From Candidatus Omnitrophota bacterium (lineage in GTDB: Bacteria; Omnitrophota; Gorgyraeia; Gygaellales; JAHJCI01), in NCBI GenBank assembly GCA_018813085.1, contig JAHJCI010000033.1, positions 1 to 8,081 of the forward strand: DNA of 8,081 nucleotides. Reading direction: 5' to 3'. Within the stretch, counting starts at the first letter, position 1. Every line of letters begins with the position of its first letter. The translations under genes and the position numbers were made by a program. Shown here one piece after another: positions 1 to 5,690 of the stretch. A model generated the notes under the pieces. It did not search any database. It was not told where the DNA came from and worked only from the letters and a program-made list of their open reading frames with translations.

Positions 1-393
1 CCCGGTAACCGGGCCGTAAGAAACATAACTGGGGGAAGGGATTAATATTTTATCCCCGGGATTTATAATTGAGCGTAAAGCCAGATCCAAGGCCTCGCTA
101 ACTCCAACCGTAATCAGGATTTCATTATCAGGGCAATAATGCAAGCCATATTTGTTCTTAAGATACCTGCTTATGCTCAGCCTTAATTTATAAAGCCCTT
201 TATTGGAAGTATAACTGGTAAAACCCTCTTCCAGGGAATAAATACCTGCTTCCCTTATCTGCCAGGGGGTAACGAAATCCGGCTCACCCACCCCCAGGGA
301 TATTACCTCCTTCATCCCCAAAACCAGGTCAAAAAACTCCCGTATCCCGGAAGGCTGCAATTCTTGTACTTTTTTAGAAATAATATTTTTCAT
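1..393 (-). CDS. Class I/II PLP-dependent aminotransferase, N-terminal part (runs off window)
   Basis: This is the first 131 codons of a fold-type I aminotransferase; the 3' part lies beyond base 1. I translated it from the ATG at 393-391. The N-terminal half shows family hallmarks: SGIREFFDLV, then the substrate-loop signature GVGEPDFVTP, the Y-T-S-N-K-G stretch leading to an LR motif, TVGVSEALDLAL (the turn that normally holds the PLP phosphate), NPGDKILIPSPSYVSY and then the window edge. The PLP-binding lysine lies in the missing part. Family members move an amino group between alanine, aspartate or aromatic amino acids and 2-oxoglutarate or pyruvate in the cytoplasm. It follows an Lrp/AsnC regulator, an arrangement like alaR-alaT (yugG-yugH) of Bacillus subtilis, so alanine transamination is plausible; substrate cannot be read from this fragment. 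The start lacks a recognisable Shine-Dalgarno sequence, and the 146 bases before it are filled with AGTTACT-type repeats. Confidence 0.9.
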   Translation of the reverse strand, partial: MKNIISKKVQELQPSGIREFFDLVLGMKEVISLGVGEPDFVTPWQIREAGIYSLEEGFTSYTSNKGLYKLRLSISRYLKNKYGLHYCPDNEILITVGVSEALDLALRSIINPGDKILIPSPSYVSYGPVTG

Positions 394-539
394 CACAGTT
401 ACTATCAGTTACTACTAGTTACTAATCAAAACCTGAAAATAACCCCTTGGTTACTAACTATTACTTTTGCAATCTTTAGTAACCGCTAGTAACAAACCTG
501 CCATCTTACTTGTAATTAGTAACCGTTGGTAACTTATTT
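394..539. repeat. Intergenic array of AGTTACT / AGTAAC motifs in 10-bp register
   Basis: The gap between the Lrp-type gene and the aminotransferase is built largely from one short motif. On the plus strand AGTTACT begins at 397, 407 and 417, exactly 10 bp apart. The inverted form AGTAAC begins at 478 and 488, and related copies lie at 518 (AGTAACC) and 528 (GGTAACT), again 10 bp apart. Further partial copies (GTTACT at 450, TTACT at 461 and 506) lie between them. The two ends are imperfect inverted repeats of each other. Ten-base spacing puts the copies on one face of the DNA helix, which suits an operator array, for example for the adjacent Lrp-family protein. The alternative is a dispersed intergenic repeat that folds into a hairpin. 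I see no clear promoter or terminator here. Confidence 0.75.
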
Positions 540-1025
540 TTAATACGATATTGCTATCCTTTTATTCTCTTCTTTATGTTTAAGCATTACCCCGTCTTCC
601 TTATATTTCTTCAAGAGGAAATGCGTTGTAGTACCGCGCACATTTTCCAGGGGAGCGAGCTTCTCGGCTACAAAGTTAGAAACGGTATGTATGTTCTTGC
701 CCTCTACTACCAGCAATAAATCATAAGTGCCTGATAAGAGATAACAGCTCTTAACCTCGGGAAAAGAGTAAATTCTCTGGGCGATCTTGTCAAATCCGAC
801 ATCCTTCTGGGGAGTAATTCTAACTTCTATAATAGCGCGCACTTCAGAATCGTCTTCGCGCACTAATTCCTTGTTGATAATAGTCTTATAGCCCAGGATA
901 ATCCCCTGTTTTTCATATTTCTTAATTGCCTTTTTTACGAAATTAACGTTCTTTTTCAGCATCTTGGCAATTTCTTCGGCTGTTATATGTGCATTTTTTT
1001 CTAAAATCTCTAAAATCTCATCCAT
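540..1025 (-). CDS. Lrp/AsnC-family transcriptional regulator (AlaR-like)
   Basis: A 161-residue DNA-binding regulator of the feast/famine (Lrp/AsnC) family. Residues about 1-50 form the winged helix-turn-helix: an I-T-A-E-E-I-A-K-M-L helix, the V-N-F-V-K-K-A-I-K-K-Y-E recognition helix and a G-I-I-L-G-Y wing. Residues about 62-145 are the ligand-sensing RAM domain, with IIEVRITPQKDVGFDKIAQR, F-P-E-V-K-S-C-Y-L-L-S-G-T-Y-D-L-L-L-V-V-E-G and the closing THFLLKKYKEDGV. These proteins form dimers to octamers that wrap or bend DNA in response to small molecules, commonly amino acids. The RAM sequence resembles, from memory, B. subtilis AlaR/YugG, and the next gene is an aminotransferase, so regulation of that neighbour is the natural inference. 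The ATG at 1025 is preceded by AGGAG and a nearer GAGG. A strong promoter lies upstream, and transcription passes through a GC-rich folded leader. Confidence 0.94.
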   Translation of the reverse strand: MDEILEILEKNAHITAEEIAKMLKKNVNFVKKAIKKYEKQGIILGYKTIINKELVREDDSEVRAIIEVRITPQKDVGFDKIAQRIYSFPEVKSCYLLSGTYDLLLVVEGKNIHTVSNFVAEKLAPLENVRGTTTHFLLKKYKEDGVMLKHKEENKRIAISY

Positions 1026-1034
1026 TTTACCTCG

Positions 1035-1039
1035 CTCCT
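1035..1039 (-). promoter_or_regulatory. Ribosome binding site of the Lrp-type gene
   Basis: On the minus strand AGGAG lies 9 nt before the ATG, followed by a second purine block, GAGG, 4 nt before it. It sits directly downstream of the folded GC-rich leader element, which contains CTCC and could pair weakly with it. Confidence 0.7.
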
Positions 1040-1042
1040 TTT

Positions 1043-1075
1043 GGCCTTAGCCGAAGGCTGATCCGCCTACGGAGG
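1043..1075 (-). repeat. GC-rich double-hairpin element in the leader of the Lrp-type gene
   Basis: This 33-base block stands out as GC-rich against AT-rich flanks. In plus-strand terms it holds GCCTT-AGCCG-AAGGC at 1044-1058 (5-bp stem), the overlapping alternative AGCC-GAA-GGCT at 1049-1059, and TCCG-CCTA-CGGA at 1062-1073 (4-bp stem). The two alternatives share bases, so they are mutually exclusive folds. It sits between the predicted transcription start and the ribosome binding site. It looks like a dispersed genomic repeat rather than a riboswitch I can name. No known RNA family is recognised. Confidence 0.6.
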
Positions 1076-1119
1076 AAACCGGCAGTTAATTTAACTTATT
1101 TTCTATGAATCAAAACCCA

Positions 1120-1140
1120 TTTATCTTATTCCAAGATAAA
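1120..1140. promoter_or_regulatory. 21-bp dyad at the predicted transcription start of the Lrp-type gene
   Basis: A perfect 8-bp inverted repeat, TTTATCTT (1120-1127) and AAGATAAA (1133-1140), is separated by 5 bases. It begins 3 bp downstream of the -10 hexamer and covers the expected +1 near 1136. It could be an operator that blocks the promoter, for instance for autoregulation, or a hairpin at the 5' end of the transcript. Confidence 0.55.
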
Positions 1141-1142
1141 GA

Positions 1143-1171
1143 ATTATAACAAAAAACCTGGCTTTACACAA
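1143..1171 (-). promoter_or_regulatory. Sigma70-type promoter for the Lrp-type gene
   Basis: On the minus strand a -35 element TTGTGT (1171-1166) is followed after exactly 17 bp by a consensus -10 TATAAT (1148-1143), with TG one base before the hexamer (extended -10). The expected start is near 1136, giving a leader of roughly 110 nt. This promoter separates the regulator-aminotransferase pair from the nadE end of the upstream gene set. Confidence 0.82.
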
Positions 1172-1173
1172 GT

Positions 1174-1192
1174 TATTTTCTGCTTGAAAATA
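1174..1192. promoter_or_regulatory. 19-bp dyad just upstream of the -35 box
   Basis: A perfect 7-bp inverted repeat, TATTTTC and GAAAATA with a 5-base centre, ends 2 bp from the -35 hexamer and lies about 10 bp after the nadE stop. There is no T-tract after it on the minus strand, so it is a poor intrinsic terminator. The position would suit a regulator touching RNA polymerase. The binding protein is unknown. Confidence 0.4.
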
Positions 1193-1201
1193 GGTGCTAA
1201 A

Positions 1202-1918
1202 TTATTGAATTTTGAAAATTTTAGGGAGTTGACGTTTATGTTCTGAGGCCTGAATGCGGGAACGTACTTTCTTAATCAAACTCGGGGATTTAATCTTGCT
1301 ACTTCTGCCTGAAAGGATATTATCCAGTTGAGAATAAGTAATGCCTAATTCTTCTTCGTCGGTCTGGCCAGGCCAAAGCCCGGCAGTAGGCGCTTTATTT
1401 ATAATCTTGGCGGGGAGATTTAAACTTCTTGCCAATTCTTTGACTTGCGTCTTTAATAAATTGCCTAAAGGCAAAATATCTGCTGCCCCATCTCCGTATT
1501 TAGTGAAGTATCCGGTCAGCCTTTCTGATTTGTTAGAAGTGCCGCAGACCAGGCAATCAAGGCTGTTGGCAAAATAATAAAGAACTGCCATCCTCAGGCG
1601 CGCCTTAAGATTACCGCAACTAAGCCGGCTGCCCCGCGGCAAAATCTTTAAGCATTTTGCATACAGCCCGGTTAAATCTACGGTTTTGGACCTAATCTTC
1701 AATTTTCCTGCAACCAGGCAGGCGTCCCTTAAATCCTCTTTTTGGCTGGAGCAAAGCAGGATAAGGCCCAGGACCTTATTTTTACTCAAGGCTTGCGCAC
1801 ATAAGGCAGCGCTTACTGCAGAATCAAGCCCGCCGCTTAAACCCAGGACCACGCCTTTTGAGCCTGCCTGTTTTACCTGCTTACTGATCCATTTAATAAT
1901 TTTTTGCTTAAGGGTCAT
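1202..1918 (-). CDS. nadE: NH3-dependent NAD+ synthetase
   Basis: NadE performs the last step of NAD+ synthesis in the cytoplasm: ATP-dependent amidation of deamido-NAD+ through an adenylated intermediate. The 238-residue protein is the synthetase domain only, with no N-terminal glutaminase, so ammonia is the expected nitrogen donor. The ATP pyrophosphatase loop SGGLDS is at 28-33, the NLKAR segment at 103-107 and GTSNKSE at 126-132. The substrate-binding run GYFTKYGDGAADILPLG is at 136-152, followed by KTQVKELA, and PTAGLWPGQTDEEELG at 177-192; all are close to family consensus. The ATG overlaps the apgM stop by 4 nt (ATGA) and has only a poor ribosome binding site, so translation is probably coupled to apgM. 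The C-terminal tail after about residue 205 is short, basic and less conserved. Confidence 0.96.
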   Translation of the reverse strand: MTLKQKIIKWISKQVKQAGSKGVVLGLSGGLDSAVSAALCAQALSKNKVLGLILLCSSQKEDLRDACLVAGKLKIRSKTVDLTGLYAKCLKILPRGSRLSCGNLKARLRMAVLYYFANSLDCLVCGTSNKSERLTGYFTKYGDGAADILPLGNLLKTQVKELARSLNLPAKIINKAPTAGLWPGQTDEEELGITYSQLDNILSGRSSKIKSPSLIKKVRSRIQASEHKRQLPKIFKIQ

Positions 1919-3198
1919 TTATTAGCAAAACCTATCAAAAGCGGTAAAATTTCCAGGCCGCGAATCTCTCCCAGTGAGCCGTCTTTGGCTGTTTTTTCGG
2001 AAAAATCCTTACTGCCGTCGGCTTCCAGGCTTCCTCCGGAAACCACTAAAGGCACGGGATCCGCAGAATGCGCCTTAACTTTACAGACCGTAGAGTGGTC
2101 CGCTGTCACGGCAATAATCACATCGCTAAGGTTGATCTTCCTGAGTAAGGGATTAAAGAAAAATTTATCGATTAACTCGATTATTTTCTTTTTCTCCATA
2201 AAATTACCGTCGTGAGCCGGCTCATCCGGGCCTTTTATGTGAACATAGAGGCCGTCAAATTCCAGTATTTTATTAAGCGCTACTTTTGCCCAGATAGAAT
2301 AATCGACTTCTAGGTCTCCCGAGGGAAGAGGCACTTCTACAATTTCGATACCGGTAAGCAGGGCAATGCCTTTTTCTACGGGCATCTGCACGAAAGAACC
2401 AAAGCTTAAATTATGTAAAGATTTAAACGAGGGAAACTCCGGCAGGCGGTCGCCTGCATCGCGGGAAAGAATTACATTAGCGGGAAGTTTTTTCTCACCC
2501 GCCCTTTTTTTATTAATTGCTGCCTGAGAGAGAACCTGATGAGACTTCTCGGTGAATTCATTAAGCAGGCGGGCTGCTTCTTTTGCCTCGGGAGAATTCT
2601 CCTCGCCCGGCATGGCAGAAGACACTGCTACTAGATTCTCGAATTTTTCTTTGGCTACGCCAAAAATGCCCTCCCGCGCATAAGCAGGATCGGTATTGGT
2701 TATCCATCCCGAGAGCTTCTTATCTTTAGCGCGGATTACCAGCACCCCGCGGTGGCCGATAGTATTTTTAAACTCAAATGTTGCCGAAGAAAGCTTAACC
2801 TTGGAATTTATTTCTTTGGCCAACATAGCGGCTTCTTCGGTAGTTAAATTTCTTCCCACGCGCCGGTCTAAAATAGTTTTGCCGTCGGAATCTACGGTAG
2901 CAAAATTAACGCGTAAAGCCAAATCGCCCGGATTTACTGTAAGATTCTCGGCAAAAGACTCAAGCGGGCCGCGGCCGGTATAATATTTATGCGCATCGTA
3001 ACCCAGCAGGCTGATTACGGCAATATCCGACTCGGGAGCAATACCCTTATCTACGGGATAAACCAGGCCGCTCTTGCCCCTGCGGGCCAGTTTATCCATA
3101 TTAGGAGTGTGGGCAGATTCCAAAGGAGTTTTATTGTCAAGCTCTTTAATCGGCAAATCTCCTAATCCATCAAGAACAACGTATAATATTTTCTTCAT
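1915..3198 (-). CDS. apgM: 2,3-bisphosphoglycerate-independent phosphoglycerate mutase, archaeal type
   Basis: This enzyme interconverts 3- and 2-phosphoglycerate in glycolysis and gluconeogenesis. It belongs to the alkaline-phosphatase superfamily and uses two divalent metals and a phosphoserine intermediate. At 427 residues it matches the shorter archaeal ApgM group, not the ~510-residue bacterial GpmI. The start VVLDGLGD carries the first metal aspartate (D10). The nucleophile is inferred as S57 in APESDIAV, followed by GYDAHKYYTGRGPLES. The second half has HIKGPDEPAHDGN at 320-332 and TADHSTVCKVKAHSADPVP from 365, which supply the remaining metal ligands. It lies 86 bp after nrdJ, with 7-bp repeats between, and overlaps nadE by 4 nt. 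Its own start has no clear Shine-Dalgarno sequence. ApgM also occurs in several bacterial lineages, so it does not make the host archaeal. Confidence 0.94.
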   Translation of the reverse strand: MKKILYVVLDGLGDLPIKELDNKTPLESAHTPNMDKLARRGKSGLVYPVDKGIAPESDIAVISLLGYDAHKYYTGRGPLESFAENLTVNPGDLALRVNFATVDSDGKTILDRRVGRNLTTEEAAMLAKEINSKVKLSSATFEFKNTIGHRGVLVIRAKDKKLSGWITNTDPAYAREGIFGVAKEKFENLVAVSSAMPGEENSPEAKEAARLLNEFTEKSHQVLSQAAINKKRAGEKKLPANVILSRDAGDRLPEFPSFKSLHNLSFGSFVQMPVEKGIALLTGIEIVEVPLPSGDLEVDYSIWAKVALNKILEFDGLYVHIKGPDEPAHDGNFMEKKKIIELIDKFFFNPLLRKINLSDVIIAVTADHSTVCKVKAHSADPVPLVVSGGSLEADGSKDFSEKTAKDGSLGEIRGLEILPLLIGFANK

Positions 3199-3219
3199 AT
3201 CTTTATTTCTAAAACAGCT

Positions 3220-3287
3220 TAGCGTTTAGCGGCTAGCGTTTAACGTAGATTCTCTCCTATTCGCTCTACGCTCTACGCTATACGCTA
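3220..3287. repeat. Inverted array of 7-bp repeats (TAGCGTT / CGCTCTA) between nrdJ and apgM
   Basis: On the plus strand the left arm is a run of 7-bp units: TAGCGTT (3220), TAGCGGC (3227), TAGCGTT (3234) and TAACGTA (3241). The right arm is the facing run CGCTCTA (3262), CGCTCTA (3269), CGCTATA (3276) and CGCTA (3283). The arms are imperfect reverse complements: the outer 12 bases match at 11 positions. Together they could form a long imperfect hairpin with a loop of about 13 nt. The stop codon TAG of nrdJ (3287-3285) is itself the end of the right arm. No T-tract follows on the minus strand, so it is not a classical terminator. It may affect transcript stability or cause partial termination between nrdJ and apgM, or it may be a neutral dispersed repeat. 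Confidence 0.8.
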
Positions 3288-5531
3288 GCATTTCGAATAT
3301 CCGCAAGCATGACACTTAACACAACCCTCTTCGTGGCGAAGGACTCCTCCGCAATCAAGGCATACGCCCACAATATTAATAAAAACAGGGGCTTCTTCGC
3401 CTTTGACAGAAGAGATAACAACTGCTTTGTTATTTACCAATCTCTTCTCGATAACCCGCGCAAGCGCATCAGCACATGAGAATATACGTACACCCTTTTC
3501 CCAGGAAGGAGAAGGGCAGCGTATATTGCGCAGTTGCTCAATTATCGATTTTACCTCTATGTCTGAACGAAAAGCAAGCGAAACAAGCCGGCCGATTGCC
3601 TCTAACTGGCTTGCCGCACAACCTCCGGCTTTACCCATCTGGGTAAAAACCTCAAATGCCCTTCCTTGCTCGTCAGAATTTATTGTAATATAAAGGTTGC
3701 CGCAGCCGGTGGAAACCTTGGTGGTTGTGCCTGTAGTAACTTCAGGGCGCGGCCGCGGAGCAATATTGCCCGGGTCCAGCCTGAATTCCTGCAGAGAAGA
3801 AACATCTTTCTTGCTGGCAATATTAAGTACCTGTTCCTGCCGGCTCTTATCCCGATATACGGTGATTCCTTTACAGTTCAACTCATAAGCTAAAAGATAT
3901 GTACGGCGTACATCATCTATGCTGGCCTTATTGGGAAAGTTTATCGTCTTGGAGACTGCATTATCTGTATACTTCTGGAAGGTCGCCTGCATCCTTATGT
4001 GCCACTCAGGAAAGATATCGTGAGAGGTAACGAATATACGTTTTATATCTGCAGGGACCTCATCGATATTCTGGATTGAGCCGGTCTCAGCAACCTCCTC
4101 CATTAATTTATGGCTGTAAAATCCTCGCGCTTTTGCTATCTCTTCGAACATAGGCTCAACTTCAATAAGCTTATCATTATCCATAACATTGCGGAAATAG
4201 GAAATAGCAAATAGGGGTTCGATGCCGGATGAAGTGGGCCCGGCAATAATACTGATTGTGCCGGTGGGCGCTATGGTAGTCAGAGTAGCGTTCCTTAAAC
4301 GCAGGCCCTGCTTTTTCAAGACGCTGTCATTAAAGGCGGGAAAGACTCCCTTCTTCCTGGATAGCCACAGGGACTTCTCCCTTGCCTCCTTGAGAATAAA
4401 AGACATTATTCTATCCGCTAATTTAATTGCCTCCTCGCTATTATAAGCTATATTCATCCTGATTAGGAAGCTCGCCCAGCCCATAATCCCCAGCCCTATC
4501 TTGCGCGTCAGCTTAGTTGCCTTCTCGATTTCAGGTAAAGGAAATTTATTTGCATCAATTACGTTATCCAGAAAATGGACGGCAAGATGAACGATCTTTT
4601 TCAGCCTCTCCCAGTCAATCTTATAGAGAGAATCCGTCTTCTTTAATATCTGGACTAAATTAATTGAACCCAGGTCGCAGCTCTCATAGGGTAGAATCGG
4701 CTGCTCGCCGCAGGGATTGGTGCTTTCAATCCTGCCCAGTTTAGGAGTAGGATTGTCCCTTTCTATTTTATCAATAAAGATAATTCCCGGCTCTCCGTTC
4801 TTGTGCGCTTGTTTTGTAACCAGGCTGAAGACTTCTTCGGCATTAAGCCTTCCCGTAACTTTCTTTGTGCGCGGGTCGATTAAATCATAATCTTCCCTTA
4901 CTTCTAACTTCTTCATAAAATCATCACTGATAGCAACCGAAATATTGAAATTGGTAATTGTTTTGTTGCTGTCTTTACAGGAGATAAAATCCAATATGTC
5001 AGGATGGTTTATTCTTAATATCCCCATGTTTGCGCCCCTGCGCGTTCCACCCTGTTTTACCGCTTCGGTTGCGGCATCATAAACTTTCATAAAAGATACG
5101 GGGCCTGAAGCAACTCCGCCGGTAGTCCTGACAACTGAATTCTTCGGCCGTAACTTCGAGAAAGAAAATCCGGTGCCTCCTCCACTTTTATGAATCATCG
5201 CCGTTGCTTTCAAGGTCTCGAATATAGACTCCATCGAATCTTCGATGGGAAGAGTAAAGCAGGCACTGAGCTGCCCTAATTCTTTTCCCGCATTCATCAG
5301 GCAGGGAGAATTAGGCATAAATTCTAAGGAGGTCATTATATTAAAAAAACTTTCCTCCAGTTTCTTCACCTCTTCCCTGCTTGCTCCGTATGACTTATCG
5401 ACCCTGGCGATTGCTTTGGCAACGCGCCTGAACATTTCTTTCGGAGTCTCGATAATCTTACCCTCGGCATCCTTCATAAGATAGCGCCTCTCTAAAACCC
5501 TTAAGGCATTCTCTGATAAATTAGGATTCAT
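3285..5531 (-). CDS. nrdJ: Adenosylcobalamin-dependent (class II) ribonucleoside-diphosphate reductase
   Basis: NrdJ reduces ribonucleotides to deoxyribonucleotides for DNA synthesis, using a thiyl radical generated from coenzyme B12, so it works with or without oxygen. The 748-residue chain has the whole catalytic core. C91 in ACFTLP and C285 in YESCDLGSIN are the expected redox pair. N272, C274 and E276 in STNPCGEQP are the radical cysteine and its partners; the 11-residue gap from C274 to C285 is that of Thermotoga NrdJ. SGGGTGFSFSKLRP lies at 116-129, GGTRRGANMG at 161-170, and APTGTISIIAGPTSSGIEPL at 421-440 is the phosphate-binding loop region. A TSCPD domain follows at about 600-695. 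The C-terminal tail carries cysteines at 724, 727, 737, 740, 743 and 748, a zinc-ribbon and thiol-relay arrangement. AGGAGG sits 6 nt before the ATG. The promoter and paired NrdR-like boxes upstream imply dNTP-responsive control. Confidence 0.97.
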   Translation of the reverse strand: MNPNLSENALRVLERRYLMKDAEGKIIETPKEMFRRVAKAIARVDKSYGASREEVKKLEESFFNIMTSLEFMPNSPCLMNAGKELGQLSACFTLPIEDSMESIFETLKATAMIHKSGGGTGFSFSKLRPKNSVVRTTGGVASGPVSFMKVYDAATEAVKQGGTRRGANMGILRINHPDILDFISCKDSNKTITNFNISVAISDDFMKKLEVREDYDLIDPRTKKVTGRLNAEEVFSLVTKQAHKNGEPGIIFIDKIERDNPTPKLGRIESTNPCGEQPILPYESCDLGSINLVQILKKTDSLYKIDWERLKKIVHLAVHFLDNVIDANKFPLPEIEKATKLTRKIGLGIMGWASFLIRMNIAYNSEEAIKLADRIMSFILKEAREKSLWLSRKKGVFPAFNDSVLKKQGLRLRNATLTTIAPTGTISIIAGPTSSGIEPLFAISYFRNVMDNDKLIEVEPMFEEIAKARGFYSHKLMEEVAETGSIQNIDEVPADIKRIFVTSHDIFPEWHIRMQATFQKYTDNAVSKTINFPNKASIDDVRRTYLLAYELNCKGITVYRDKSRQEQVLNIASKKDVSSLQEFRLDPGNIAPRPRPEVTTGTTTKVSTGCGNLYITINSDEQGRAFEVFTQMGKAGGCAASQLEAIGRLVSLAFRSDIEVKSIIEQLRNIRCPSPSWEKGVRIFSCADALARVIEKRLVNNKAVVISSVKGEEAPVFINIVGVCLDCGGVLRHEEGCVKCHACGYSKC

Positions 5532-5537
5532 AACTAA

Positions 5538-5543
5538 CCTCCT
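5538..5543 (-). promoter_or_regulatory. Ribosome binding site of nrdJ
   Basis: A full AGGAGG on the minus strand ends 6 nt before the nrdJ ATG. It is the strongest Shine-Dalgarno sequence in the window and fixes the start at 5531. Confidence 0.9.
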
Positions 5544-5597
5544 GAATTAAACAAAAATTTATAATAACGTTCACTGGGAAAACAAAAAACCTACCCC

Positions 5598-5616
5598 GGA
5601 ATTAAAACTGAATTCC
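5598..5616. promoter_or_regulatory. Dyad at the 5' end of the nrdJ leader
   Basis: A perfect 6-bp inverted repeat, GGAATT and AATTCC with a 7-base centre, starts at the expected +1 of the nrdJ transcript (about 5617). It may form a hairpin at the RNA 5' end or be an operator. It mirrors the dyad at the start of the other promoter in this window. Confidence 0.45.
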
Positions 5617-5623
5617 AAGGCAA

Positions 5624-5652
5624 AGAATAACATAGACGAATAGTCCTGTCAA
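5624..5652 (-). promoter_or_regulatory. Sigma70-type promoter of nrdJ
   Basis: On the minus strand a perfect -35 hexamer TTGACA (5652-5647) is followed after 17 bp by -10 TATTCT (5629-5624), which matches TATAAT at 5 of 6 positions. The expected start is near 5617, giving a leader of about 85 nt, too short for a cobalamin riboswitch. Two NrdR-like palindromes lie immediately upstream. Confidence 0.87.
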
Positions 5653-5658
5653 GAGAAA

Positions 5659-5674
5659 ATACCATATATTGGGT
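5659..5674. promoter_or_regulatory. Candidate NrdR box, promoter-proximal
   Basis: The minus-strand 16-mer ACCCAATATATGGTAT matches the NrdR-box pattern ACACWATATATWGTGT at 13 of 16 positions, including the C-N9-G frame and the central ATATAT. It ends 6 bp upstream of the -35 hexamer of nrdJ. NrdR is the ATP/dATP-sensing repressor of ribonucleotide reductase genes. Its own gene is not in this window. Confidence 0.75.
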
Positions 5675-5690
5675 TTTATAATTCTAAAAT

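Noticed and set aside
394..539. CRISPR array
   Set aside because: The units are 7-10 bp, imperfect, in both orientations and without uniform spacers of CRISPR length. No cas genes are present.
3220..3287. Intrinsic terminator after nrdJ
   Set aside because: The arms can fold, but they are imperfect and long, and no T-tract follows on the transcribed strand.
5532..5623. Cobalamin riboswitch controlling the B12-dependent reductase
   Set aside because: The leader from the predicted start to the ATG is only about 85 nt and shows neither a B12-box-like sequence nor the multi-stem fold; known cobalamin riboswitches are much longer.
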